DNA from: Ochromonas danica | Taxonomy: Eukaryota > Sar > Chrysophyceae > Chromulinales > Chromulinaceae | Length of the DNA stretch: 64,000 nucleotides | Assembly (NCBI GenBank): GCA_015146655.1 | Contig: VKHL01000001.1 | Span: 51,001 to 115,000 of the forward strand | Reading direction: 5' to 3' | Part shown: positions 34,239 to 43,363 of the stretch, piece after piece | Layout: each line of letters opens with the position of its first letter | Numbering within the stretch: the first letter of the stretch is position 1 | The notes under the pieces: generated by a model | The model's input: the letters and a program-made list of their open reading frames with translations, nothing else | Databases searched by the model: none | What the model was told of the DNA's origin: nothing | Made by a program: the position numbers and the translations under genes

Positions 34239-35237
34239 ATGCGAAGAAGTAGTCGAATCGATAGTGAAGATGATCTTGAAGGTTTTGGATATTATAGTAC
34301 ATCTGTTAGACATCAACGTAAATGGAAGAATGGTGTAATGATAGCTTTACTGACTATGGCATGGTATGGCTGTGCTGTCATCACTATTACTACCAGCAAA
34401 GAGATCATCAACTTCCTGCACTTCCCTTTCCTTCTTTCTACTATCCAATTCCTCTTCGCTAGTATCCTTTCTAGAGGGTATCTCCAGTTATCAACCTCAT
34501 TCATAGTACCTCCCTCTAATGTAGTATGGCTTGTCAGACAGATTGCTTGTTTCTACACATTAGGTTTTATACTCACAAATTCCGCCTTTAGTATAGTCAG
34601 TGCAGCTTTTGCAGAGACGATCAAATCAAGTGAGCCTATCTCCACGGTACTCATTGGCATGGTCTTCTTCAGTGAAGGTGTTAGTCTACGTACTTACCTC
34701 ACCTTACTACCCATCACATTAGGTATTGCCATCTCCTGCTATAACAATGATTCATTCCATCTACTTGGGTTTATCCTCGCTGCTGCATCAAACATCTGCT
34801 TTTCATCTCGTGCTGTTCTGACCAAGAAGATGAATCTATCCTATCCAGACAGTCTAGACGAGGTCAACCTCTTCTCTCATATTTCTGTTCTTGGTTTATT
34901 ACTTTTAGTACCCATCACATTTGTCATGGAAGGGAAGGCTATCTGGATGTTCTTTACAGAAGGAGAAGGTAACTTCCTTGTTAGTCGTTGGTTGGTAGTA
35001 GTGGCAGTGAATGGCTTCATGTTTGCAAGTTATAACCTTCTCTCCTATCTGGTACTACGTCGAACAGATTTGATCACACATGCTGTTTTGAATGCCTTTC
35101 GGCGAGTGTTTATTATACTTTTTACTTCTTTCTACTTTCAAACCTCCTTGACTACGTGGAATATCGTGGGGGTGATGACTGCTATTGTTGGAGTATTGCT
35201 CTTCGCTTATTCACGACTCTATGACAGGTTAAAGTAA
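34239..35237 (+). CDS. TPT/DMT-family sugar-phosphate or nucleotide-sugar transporter
   Basis: Single exon, 332 aa with about ten hydrophobic segments and a short charged N terminus (MRRSSRIDSEDDLEGFG). Motifs fit the triose-phosphate-transporter branch of the drug/metabolite superfamily: an N-terminal NK-like position (ITTSKEIINFLHFPFLLS), ETIKSSEPISTVLIGMVFFS for the conserved SxEP, RAVLTKKMNLSYPDSLDEVN, and a C-terminal repeat ending VGVLLFAYSRLYDRLK. These proteins exchange phosphorylated sugars or nucleotide sugars, in the Golgi or a plastid envelope. No signal peptide with Phe motif is visible, so a Golgi/ER location or an outer plastid membrane is more likely. The stop is 22 bp before the first copy of a ~324-bp direct repeat. 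Confidence 0.85.
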   Translation: MRRSSRIDSEDDLEGFGYYSTSVRHQRKWKNGVMIALLTMAWYGCAVITITTSKEIINFLHFPFLLSTIQFLFASILSRGYLQLSTSFIVPPSNVVWLVRQIACFYTLGFILTNSAFSIVSAAFAETIKSSEPISTVLIGMVFFSEGVSLRTYLTLLPITLGIAISCYNNDSFHLLGFILAAASNICFSSRAVLTKKMNLSYPDSLDEVNLFSHISVLGLLLLVPITFVMEGKAIWMFFTEGEGNFLVSRWLVVVAVNGFMFASYNLLSYLVLRRTDLITHAVLNAFRRVFIILFTSFYFQTSLTTWNIVGVMTAIVGVLLFAYSRLYDRLK

Positions 35238-35259
35238 CCTGTTCGAGTGGTCAAGCATA

Positions 35260-35582
35260 GTCTTGGCAGATATATTTTGTGTAGATTGAGGAATTGTATG
35301 TTTTACTTTAAATTGCTTGTGCAATCTATTTGTTTGTTGGATGTTGTTAGCTGATAGAAGGTTTAGTAGTCTAATGTTACTGCTATTAATATAATAGAGT
35401 TGTGTTTTGTAATCGCTCTTAGCTTAGTTAGTCAATACGTCAGCCGTTGCTGCTTCAGCTACCTCTTCGACTTATTTCTGTCGTCCTACACTAAAAACAT
35501 ATCTACACTCCATAGAGATGTTTGGCGTAATTGTTACACTCTAACTCTAACACTGTTAGGGGTCATTGTGTCTCCCACAGGT
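35260..35582 (+). repeat. Direct repeat, copy 1 (left flank of the Crinkler-like gene)
   Basis: 323 bp from GTCTTGGCAG to CCCACAGGT. It matches 37386-37710 in the same orientation, with roughly ten substitutions and two small indels (about 95% identity by eye). The match continues weakly beyond the right end: CAGATCCAAT appears in both flanks, with a 22-bp insertion before it here. It is non-coding and lies just downstream of the transporter stop. There are no TG...CA ends and no polypurine tract, so it does not look like an LTR. Confidence 0.9.
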
Positions 35583-35742
35583 GATGCTTTGCCAATCTCT
35601 CGTTCAGATCCAATGGTACAAAACGTGGTTGAATGCCAAAGAAAGTTGCACAAGTTTGTTCCACACTGACTTGCCGCACAAAAATCTGAACATACACATC
35701 ACAACATAGCAGATTTCTTGAGAAGAATAAGAAAAAAAGTAG

Positions 35743-37198
35743 TTACAACACCTCGTCAGAATTATATCCGTTGATATTTTCATCTTGCAGAATGTCCTCC
35801 AGCTCATGCTGAACAATATCTCCTCTTCCGAGTTGTTTCTCCAATAGTGAAATAGTAGAGAAATGTTTGTCATATTTTGCTATAACGTTTTGACGATTGT
35901 GAATTTCTTTGATTTGCTCTAAAACAAGTTGGCAAATTAGTTTCATTAATTTCTTCACCGAATCTCGAAACTCATTAATCACAGTTTCAGTTGAAGAGCG
36001 ATTCAGCTTAGTGGAATCTAACGTCAAATATATCTCATTGCTGCGGTAGATATACTTTGTATCATCTTTATCAATAACTACTTTGTTAAACATCCATACT
36101 TTCCCTGTCGTTACAATCCCAGCAGTTGCGACACATTTCAACTCTTCATACTTCTTCAAGAAATTTTCCCGGCGTCTTTTACCCAAAACATTCCGGTCTA
36201 TGAACATATCTGACAAGAGTTCTAAGGAAGCGTGTTGCTGGAGCAAATTTTGATACAGTCCTGCTGTCATTTCAGAATTTTTAGCTTCGGTTAGAACAAT
36301 GTCGAAAATTGAATACATAATAGAATAGTCCACCGGCCCATGGAATCTCCTTCCTACAATATCCTTCTCGCAGCATAGGATCAAGTCATTCTTATCTTGC
36401 TTCTCTTCCAAGTAATCCATTACAATATTCAAAGAGTAGAGCAAAATTGGTGAAACGAATTCATGGCACGTATATTCCGATATTCGCTCTCCACTCTCAG
36501 GTTTAAAGAACCTCATCCGAACAAGCATATCTGGTACTACAACAGTACGAACTGCGGCATCAATCTCCTTGTCGAATAAGGAACACTCTGTAAACTTTGA
36601 GTTGTCCACCAAACAATTAGCTTCTGCGACACCAAGTTCCTTCAGCGCTGTATCTAAATTTGATCCTTTCGAAAACCCTTTCAAATTCGGAATAACTTCA
36701 ATGTGGTTCGCAGTGTCGATTCTTAGCTGTGAAACATGTTTTAATTCAACTAGTTCAGAAGGCGAGGAGCTTTCTGGTTTAACAAGAAGAGAATATTCTA
36801 TAAACGCTAATGAAGTCCATTTCTTTTCAATTTCAAGAAATAAATCATCAATAGATTGAATAAACAGATTCTTTACATTTGATTTTCCTTTAAAAATATT
36901 TACTTTATAATTGTTGGGGACTATTGGCAAAAAAGCACATCACAAAGATAAGTGGAAGTGGAGGCAATGGACGAAGAAATCACTCACCTGGAGGTTGCTG
37001 AGGAGCTGTGGGTCGATCTGGATGCAACCTCCACAGCTTCCTCAGCAACTTGGCTGCATTTTGATTAAGCCTCCATCTTGCACATAAATCATCGATTTCT
37101 TGTTCCGTATATTCACTCAAGATGTAATATGTGACCCGGTCAGGGTCACATTTAACATCTTGAGGAACTAACTTCTCGAATTCGTCTTCTGAAGCCAT
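35743..37198 (-). CDS. Crinkler-like protein with PD-(D/E)XK nuclease-type domain
   Basis: Two exons, 37198-36988 and 36920-35743, join in phase 1, giving 462 aa. No signal peptide is seen. The first ~70 residues are charged and helical (ILSEYTEQEIDDLCARWRLN). The core around residues 225-300 reads HEFVSPILLYSLNIVMDYL, FHGPVDYSIMYSIFDIVLTE and then AKNSEMTAGLYQNLLQQ. The spaced Glu, Asp, Glu-x-Lys and Gln residues fit motifs I-IV of the restriction-endonuclease fold. Such domains end many Crinkler (CRN/CR) proteins of oomycetes, fungi and other protists, where they act as nuclear effectors or internal conflict proteins. The gene lies between two ~324-bp direct repeats, suggesting insertion or segmental duplication. 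The nuclease call is inference from motif spacing. Confidence 0.72.
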
Positions 37199-37385
37199 TG
37201 TGCGACATTTCCGTCTGCCATTCGTGTTTCGGGATTTTCGTAGCAATAAAACGCGTTTAACAAGTCGTTTTCCAGATCTCGGCGTGCATGCTAACCTGCC
37301 CTCGCACTGCAACAATTCACGTCCACAAGCTCTTCAAGTGGCATAAAGAGTATGTCGTCCAGATATTGTTATTGGACACGGTGAT

Positions 37386-37710
37386 GTCTTGGCAGATATA
37401 TTATGTGTAGATTGAGGAATTGTATGTTTTACTTTAAATTGCTTGTGCAATCTGTTTGTTTGTTTTGAATGTTGTTAGCTAATAGAAGGTCTAGTAGTCT
37501 AATGTTACTGCTATTAATATAATAGAGTAGTGTTTTGTAATCGCTCTTAGCTTAGTTAGTCAATACGTCAGCCGTTGCTGCTTCAGCTACATCTTCGACT
37601 TATTTCTGTCGTCCTACATTAAAAACATATCTACACTCCATAGAGCTGTTTGGCGTAATTGTTACACTCTAACTCTAACACTGTTTGGGGTCATTGTGTA
37701 TCCCACAGGT
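37386..37710 (+). repeat. Direct repeat, copy 2 (right flank of the Crinkler-like gene)
   Basis: 325 bp, the same orientation as 35260-35582 and ~95% identical. Its right end is 86 bp from the stop of the DUF2103-like gene; its left end is 187 bp upstream of the Crinkler-like start. With copy 1 it brackets about 1.8 kb containing just that gene. Confidence 0.9.
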
Positions 37711-37796
37711 CAGATCCAATTGATAGTTTCTCCACGTTGATTTAGCAGCGGCCGTCGAGATGAATCTTTCGGCAATCTATAGTCTGAAGTATCCAT

Positions 37797-38340
37797 TCAA
37801 GCAGAGGTTAATTTATAAAGAAGAGGGGCATATTGTGTACAGAACTTGCCTATTGTGCATCTCTCCCTGGATAGCAAACAACGCAGATGGTCAGTCACCT
37901 CCTCGACTGATCGAAGCTGACCCTCTCTAGGAAGGACAAAGATCTGCTCTCATACGCAAATAGTGGATAGAGCAGATAGTGTGAGTACGAGTATGAGAGT
38001 GAGTGCAGTGGAATATGGAACGCTGTGACTGACTCACCTCCTGGATAAGTGACTCATTCCTAGCTATCAACTTGGCACTCTTGCCACCATGTCTATCCTG
38101 TTGAATAGAGTCTACTCTTAGAAGTAGTTTACTAGAATGGTTGGTGGAGATCTTCTCAATTCTGCCTGGTGTGATTGTCTTGATTTGATCAGAACGTGCC
38201 ATGCGTTCAAGTACACGTTCTAGTCCATTGATGAAAGTAGAGTCTATAGTCAAGACAAGGTTACCATTATCACAGAGTTCTCAAGACATCATAAAATAGA
38301 GAAAGGGATACAGACGATTTCTCACTATACGTGCCATCAT
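37797..38340 (-). CDS. Small DUF2103-like protein
   Basis: Model of three exons: 38340-38331 (10 bp), 38279-38038 and 37943-37797, giving 132 aa. The body reads TIDSTFINGLERVLERMARS, TITPGRIEK, HGGKSAKLIARNESLIQEIF then VLPREGQLRSVEEVTDHL. From memory this resembles the DUF2103 pattern (hSxxIxGLxxVL, IxPGRI, xxxGxKAIARxxxxVQEVFxVT), a mainly prokaryotic family annotated as predicted metal-binding. Joining exons 2 and 3 restores LIQEIFVLP across the intron, which supports the model. The first exon is weakly supported (donor GTATAG) and a different upstream start is possible. If right, this is a bacterial-type family in a nuclear gene. Convergent with the transporter. Confidence 0.55.
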
Positions 38341-38579
38341 CCAATTCCATTCACTCGTTTTTCATCATCATCCAATCAGAGAGCTAGAAGGCCAGAAACC
38401 CAGACAAAGCCATCTAGTATCGATCGAGACTTTTGGGTCGAAAACTCCGAGACTCTAGGACTCTAAGACGAGACCGAGACTGATTGTAAAGTCTAATTTT
38501 CGCAGTGCAAAAGTCTACCTTTGGTCTCGTCTCTTCAGATTCCACAAACAGAGAGAGATTTTGTTGTTTGATTTGCGAA

Positions 38580-39620
38580 ATGAAAGCGTTGCTAACGTTC
38601 TTGCTTCTTTGCTTTATTCTTCAATATACTACCCTTGCTCTCTCTTCTTCTTCACCTAATAGTAAGACTTGCACTCGCTCTATCTCTCTTATCAGTCTCA
38701 TTATTTTTCTTCTTGTTGTTGTCAATAATAGGAAAACATGGAGGAAGGATGTCGTCTGCTGTCTATACAAATGAGGAAGAAGATTTTGAAGAGGATACTA
38801 CCTATGATGAAGAAGATTCTAATAACTTATCTCTAGAGAATAGTGATGATCAATCTTCTTCTCCGATGACAGCTAGTCTGCAGATTATGATAACACGAAA
38901 GATGAGAGGTCAGCTTGAAGCCCTTGGATACCAACCTGAAGAGGTAACTTATCCTTTCCTTCCTCTATTAAAAACCATATCTTCTTCATGTGCTTCTTTT
39001 CTTCTAATTTATTTTATTCAATGGGATTTAGATTGATATTATGGAACCACAGGTATAGTTTTTGTTTTTTTGTTTGTTTTCGAAGGAAATAGATTGATTT
39101 GGTATGCTTTTTTATTTGTCGATGTGTTTTGATTGTATAGATTGCTGCTGTGGTCATTGAAAGAGCTTTGCGTAGACCAGCAAGTGGTATGCCTCTTTCC
39201 TGGCGTCGACCTGGCATGCCAGAGGAGAAGGAGAAGAAAGGAAGCCACCTCCGCCGCGCAGGGGAACGACTGGCGCAATCTTTGGACAAGGCTCTGACCT
39301 TTTCTAAAGTCTACGTGCGTCCTTTCCTCCCTGCTGTGGTGTTGGCATCCGCAGTCTGGTTCCAGAGAGATTCTCTTGGATATCTCTTCAAGTCGTTCTG
39401 GAAGAGTCTACGTGGCCTACACTTCTCACGATCCCCTTCACCCGTGAGAGAGAATAAACAACCAAAACGAAGGGTCTTTGGAGGAACTATCCAAGTACCT
39501 TCTCTGGGTACACCGTCAAAGCAAAAGAAAGGTACAGTGGATGTAGCCAAGTTGAGCAAACTGTCCAAACTGTCCCCATGGGAACGCATTGGATTGAAAG
39601 TTCGTGAATGGCGTCTATAG
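38580..39620 (+). CDS. Secretory-pathway protein with signal peptide, unknown function
   Basis: Four exons (38580-38661, 38732-38943, 39032-39052, 39141-39620) with phases that agree, giving 264 aa. Exon 3 is a 21-bp micro-exon (IDIMEPQ). The N terminus MKALLTFLLLCFILQYTTLA is a signal peptide. An acidic segment follows (EEEDFEEDTTYDEED), then a conserved-looking block (MRGQLEALGYQPEEIDIMEP, AAVVIERALRRPASGMPLSW) and a hydrophobic span (VRPFLPAVVLASAVWF) before a basic tail. The signal peptide could lead to the ER or, with a transit peptide, to a secondary plastid, but no Phe follows the cleavage region. I do not recognise the family. Micro-exon inclusion keeps the frame and gives GYQPEEIDIMEPQIAAVVIE. 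Confidence 0.72.
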
Positions 39621-39655
39621 CATTTAACTACATGACGATAAAAAGAATCAAAAAT

Positions 39656-40785
39656 CTACAAACTTTGTGATATAATAGTTGTTCCTACTGGCTTGGTAGC
39701 CGAGGCTGCACCAGTGGATAAAGAGACATAATAGGGAGGTCCTTGTTCACTGCGGTATTCCTGCCAGTTCTCCTCCACGTCACCATCGTTCGCTACAATA
39801 TAGACATCTCCAGGAGGACGTTCCCATGATGTACTGCCATCTTGGGTGTTTAAGTAGTAGACTTCACCACTCTCAGTGAAGGCTTCTTGCCAGAGGATTG
39901 TTTGGCCAGATTCCAGTTCTGCCTCAGCGAATGAGTCACTCTGCTTGGGAGGAACGACAACACCATTGATATAGAGCTCCCCATGCCATTGTGAAGGTGG
40001 TTCGAAAGTTGTATCATTGGTGTGCATATTCCAGTAGTATGGGGAGGTCTCATTCTCGTAGACATAGACCCAGCCAGTGAAGGAGGCAGTAGTCTGCTGT
40101 GTCGTAGTCGGCTCAACTGTTTCTGCAGCTGCTTCTACCACATCTTCAACTGCTTCAACTGCTACTGCATCTTGTTCCAATTCGTCGAGTAATTGATCAT
40201 TCCCAGAAGATTCCTCAGGGGGGTGATCCACTGTGGAGCTTGGGGCAGGTGGACCACGAGGTGGAGGTGGTGGAGGTGGAGCTGACCAAGTAGGTGCTAG
40301 CAGTGCAGGAGGAGGAGGAGGTGGTGGACGATTAGGCATGACCAGCCTCACTGGAGGAGGAGGGGGTGGCTTCCATCCCTCCCCCATACTACCACTTCCA
40401 CCCACACCTTCTCCTCCTCCTTCTTCGACTTTGGCACTAGCAAGAACTTGCTTCGGTCCTGCTTCAAGCTGACGTGTCAATTGTTTACCAAAACGACGAG
40501 AAGCAGATTCTTTCTGAATCTGTGCTTTCATTTCTTCATCCGAGGGACCTTTCTTTTGCTGGAATAGTGCAGCACGACTTAAAAACTCATTCTTCTTGGC
40601 TAATTTAGCTTGTCGCTCTTCTTCCTGACGTTGCTCTTCAAGTGCCTGTTGACGAGCTATCTCACGAGCTTTCCTCTAGAATAATGTGTTGAGAAGAAGA
40701 GAAGATCATCAATGATGAGAGATGGAAAAGATAATGGATAACATAAACCTACCAGCTCTTCTAATTCTCTCTGAGCTGTGCTCAT
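39656..40785 (-). CDS. WW-domain, proline-rich protein
   Basis: Two exons, 40785-40753 (11 codons) and 40675-39656, phase 0, giving 350 aa. The start is MSTAQRELEEL. The N-terminal 90 residues are a charged coiled coil (ARQQALEEQRQEEERQ). Three polyproline runs (about 120-190) follow. Two or three WW-like modules end the protein: WVYVYENETSPYYWNMHTND, ILWQEAFTESGEVYYLNTQD (with GSTSWERPPGD completing a canonical WW), and a degenerate one around PPYYVSLSTGA. WW domains bind Pro-rich ligands; the polyproline of the same protein could be bound in cis, or by profilin or SH3 partners. Similarity to formin-binding/PRP40-type splicing or actin factors is general only. Confidence 0.75.
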
Positions 40786-40800
40786 TGAACAATCCCAAAC

Positions 40801-40835
40801 AAAGAGGAGAGAGAGAGAGAAAGAAAGAAAGAAAG
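40801..40835 (+). repeat. GA/GAAA purine microsatellite
   Basis: A GA run passing into GAAA units just upstream of the WW-protein start codon (minus-strand gene). Pyrimidine-rich on the transcribed strand; it may lie in the promoter or 5' UTR. Confidence 0.7.
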
Positions 40836-40914
40836 GATTAGACTAGTAATAAGGGCTGTTAGAGAAGACCAACACGCTGCTGCTGTTAAAAACTTTCTCC
40901 AACTCCAACTGTTA

Positions 40915-40987
40915 TTAACTTAACAAGAAACCATATGATGCGCCAAAGTATCAACTGAACTCTTTAACTTAACCATTGTTAACTTAA
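40915..40987. promoter_or_regulatory. Cluster of three TTAACTTAA motifs in a divergent promoter
   Basis: Copies at 40915-40924 (TTAACTTAAC), 40964-40973 (TTAACTTAAC) and 40979-40987 (TTAACTTAA), all in the same orientation, between the divergent WW-protein (start 40785) and choline/ethanolamine kinase (start 41075) genes. This is the densest occurrence of the recurrent motif in the window. A regulatory role is inferred from recurrence and position. Confidence 0.45.
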
Positions 40988-41074
40988 GGAGGAGGACTAT
41001 GGGAATACAATGGCAATGACTGTTCTTGTTCTGCTGGAAATCATTCATTTTTGCTCAATTAGAATAAATATATC

Positions 41075-42274
41075 ATGGTGAGATATGAGAATAATCCTAC
41101 TGCTATCTATCCAGACTCTTTAGATTTAACTCTACCTAAATCTATACTAGAGGATAAGATTAAACATCTCGTAGTCAATATTCAACGTATCAATGAACAA
41201 GAAACAACAGATGATAATCATAAAGATAATTCTGTTTGTTGGTCCAATGCCTGTATTGAAGATCTCACTCTAACTGAACTCTCTGGTGGAATCACTAATC
41301 GTCTCTATCTACTCTCTTATCAAGAAAGGAAAGTGATTGTACGTTGTTTTGGTAAAGGAACAGAGTTTTTCATTGATCGTTCTATGGAAAATCTTGTATT
41401 TGCTGAACTTTCAAAAGATGGATTTGGACCTCATTTTTGGGGTCTTTTCCAAGATGGTAGAATTGAAGGATATATTCCTTCACAAACACTTCAACCTAAT
41501 CAGATGAAAGCAAAGGAAATCTATCCAAAAGTTGCTCAAGCAATTTCTACATTACATCAACGAGATCTTTCTGCCTTACGTTCACCTACTTGGCTATGGC
41601 AGAAGATTTATCTCTTCTTTGATCTTGCTAGTCAAGTAAACTTTAAAGGAAGGAGTAATGAACAGCAACAGGAGGAAGCATTCGCAAGATTATCTCTATC
41701 ACATTTAAGAGAGACATTTGATCATCTCGTACACTCTATCGATACCCTTCGTCAACACTTACATGATCTACCAACATCTTCTCTTTATTCACGTCAGAGA
41801 GGTCAACTACATGCTTTCGAAGAAGTACTCTGTCATAATGACTTGCTGTCAGGGAACATTCTACTTCATGATGATCAAGTCACACTAATTGACTTTGAAT
41901 ATGCTGCTTATAACTTCCGTGCCTTTGATCTTGCTAATCATTTCTGTGAGTTTGGTGGCTTTGATTTTGATATTGTCAATGAGTTTCCTTCTTCTTCATT
42001 GAGAAAGGACTTTATTCGATATTATCTGTTGGATCATCATCATCATCTTGTAGGGAAAGAAGTGGAAGATGAAAACTGCTTTGTGGAAGGCTTTGAAGAC
42101 ATTGTTTTGGTCTTTGCACTTGTCTCTCACTTCTTCTGGGGGAGTTGGTCGGTCGTACAAGCAGGACATACAACATTAGACTTTGACTATCTTGCTTATG
42201 CTAACAAACGTTTTGAAGGATTTCATTATCATAGGAAGATCTTCAATGATCTCTATGTAGCTTTGTCTGTTTGA
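41075..42274 (+). CDS. Ethanolamine/choline kinase
   Basis: Single exon, 399 aa. The Brenner phosphotransferase motif is present (VLCHNDLLSGNILLHDD), as is the choline-kinase motif DFEYAAYNFRAFDLANHFCE with its metal-binding Asp. An N-lobe contains ELSGGITNRLYLLSY and VRCFGKGTEFFIDRSMENLV. The length and the phrase YNFRAFDLANHFCEFGGF favour ethanolamine kinase (EKI), the first step of the CDP-ethanolamine pathway to phosphatidylethanolamine, in the cytosol. Choline kinase cannot be excluded. The C-terminal half has HHHHLVGKEVEDENC, a small acidic insertion. Three TTAACTTAA motifs lie in the upstream 160 bp. Confidence 0.92.
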   Translation: MVRYENNPTAIYPDSLDLTLPKSILEDKIKHLVVNIQRINEQETTDDNHKDNSVCWSNACIEDLTLTELSGGITNRLYLLSYQERKVIVRCFGKGTEFFIDRSMENLVFAELSKDGFGPHFWGLFQDGRIEGYIPSQTLQPNQMKAKEIYPKVAQAISTLHQRDLSALRSPTWLWQKIYLFFDLASQVNFKGRSNEQQQEEAFARLSLSHLRETFDHLVHSIDTLRQHLHDLPTSSLYSRQRGQLHAFEEVLCHNDLLSGNILLHDDQVTLIDFEYAAYNFRAFDLANHFCEFGGFDFDIVNEFPSSSLRKDFIRYYLLDHHHHLVGKEVEDENCFVEGFEDIVLVFALVSHFFWGSWSVVQAGHTTLDFDYLAYANKRFEGFHYHRKIFNDLYVALSV

Positions 42275-42662
42275 TAGGTAGTTGGCTAGTTGGTAAGAGA
42301 TGTACTAGATAGGATAGGGTGAGAAATACTGTAGGGTGTTGTGTGTAAAGTGCCTTATTGGATACTGTTATGTCAAGAATGGAGAGTTAGGTGGGATACA
42401 CTTTAACTTTAAGAGGAAACAACATTTGGGTATACATACATACTTCGAGAACGTACTGCATACTTTAACTTCAAAAAAAGATAACATAGTATCACTATGG
42501 TCAAGAATATCACTGTTTGGCTGATGTACAGTAAGCAGTAACACCGCAGCAATCAGCTTTAACTTAAAGAGAACGAGGGCTGGATGTTCATCCCCACGCA
42601 ATAACAATCAGAGGGAAGGGGTGAATGAATGAATCACTCGTTGAGTCCAAAAGAACGACGTG
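42275..42662. other. Intergenic region upstream of the COMMD6-like gene
   Basis: 388 bp. CTTTAACTT-like sequences recur (42402, 42466, 42558), the last being a full TTAACTTAA at 42559-42567, about 96 bp before the ATG at 42663. Short open frames on both strands lack context and were not called. Confidence 0.45.
42559..42567. promoter_or_regulatory. TTAACTTAA motif upstream of the COMMD6-like gene
   Basis: Copy of the recurrent intergenic motif, ~96 bp before the ATG at 42663. Confidence 0.35.
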
Positions 42663-42971
42663 ATGGAAGGACCAACTGGATGTAGTATGAAAGAATTAGT
42701 TGACTTTGATTGGTCATTAAAGTTAGCTTTATCCTCTGATAAGCTATCAGGTCTACGAAAACCATTACTTCAATTAAATCTTCAAACTGCTGATCCTTCA
42801 GGTAAAACCAAAAAAGATACTTTACTTGAACTTAATGCTGAAGAACTCGCTCGATTACTCAAAGCACTTACTGCTGCACAAAAGGTTAGTGTTTTTATCT
42901 CCATGTGTGTTACTGACTGGATTTCATTCATTCATTCACTTGTTGTGTTATAGATCGCTCACTTGGGCTAA
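42663..42971 (+). CDS. COMMD6-like, COMM-domain-only protein
   Basis: Two exons, 42663-42884 and 42954-42971, phase 0, giving 79 aa. Essentially the whole protein is a COMM domain: ELVDFDWSLKLALSSDKLSG, then LLQLNLQTADPSGKTKKDTL, then LNAEELARLLKALTAAQK. Most COMMD proteins carry an N-terminal HN domain; COMMD6 is the exception with a COMM domain alone (85 aa in human) and a similar LVDFQWKLGMAVSSD start. COMMD8 is another resemblance (DFDWxxKLALSSDK), and then this model would be missing 5' exons. A Commander-complex subunit in either case, like COMMD2 at 26568-27493. Exon 2 adds only IAHLG. Confidence 0.75.
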
Positions 42972-43363
42972 CCGTAATGACTGACTGACTGACTGACTGA
43001 CTGACTGACTGACTCTTCACACAGTCACTTCACACAGTCAAACAAAGCACATACACAACAAACACCCTCTCTCCTCACCCCTCACCCTACCTCCATATAT
43101 ATAGACTGTATGCTTACAAAGCAATGTCAAGTATACAGTCAAAATGTTCCTATAGAAACTGCTCCTCTGTATAATAAATAATAATAATAATAATAAAGCA
43201 TTAAACATGCTGTCCTAGTAAAGTATCAATTGAATGACGTTTCTTCGATTCATTACACTACCCCTAGCTACATGCCTTATCTATACAATACACTAACAAC
43301 ACCAAGCGCAAGTGATGAACTCACTCACTCACTGCCTGGTTGGCTGGTTTGTTGGCTACAAGT
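42972..43363. other. Intergenic region with microsatellites
   Basis: 392 bp between convergent genes. It holds the TGAC tandem repeat (42978-43014), an AAT run near 43171-43197, and repeats of CACACAGTC around 43017-43040. No exon was seen. Confidence 0.5.
42978..43014 (+). repeat. (TGAC)n microsatellite, about nine units
   Basis: Near-perfect 4-bp tandem repeat starting 7 bp after the COMMD6-like stop codon, so probably transcribed in its 3' UTR. Confidence 0.95.

Noticed and set aside
35400-35669. 89-codon open frame inside repeat copy 1
   Set aside because: It begins with GTG, overlaps a non-coding repeat, and the frame is not maintained in copy 2.
35260-37710. LTR retrotransposon with the direct repeats as LTRs
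   Set aside because: The repeats lack TG...CA ends, no primer-binding site or polypurine tract is seen, and the interior codes for no reverse transcriptase, integrase or gag.
37760-37930. 56-codon ATG frame on the plus strand
   Set aside because: It lies antisense to the last exon of the DUF2103-like gene, which has family-like sequence; the plus-strand frame has none.
42368-42607. 79-codon minus-strand frame
   Set aside because: It lies in the COMMD6 promoter, and has no family match or splice context.
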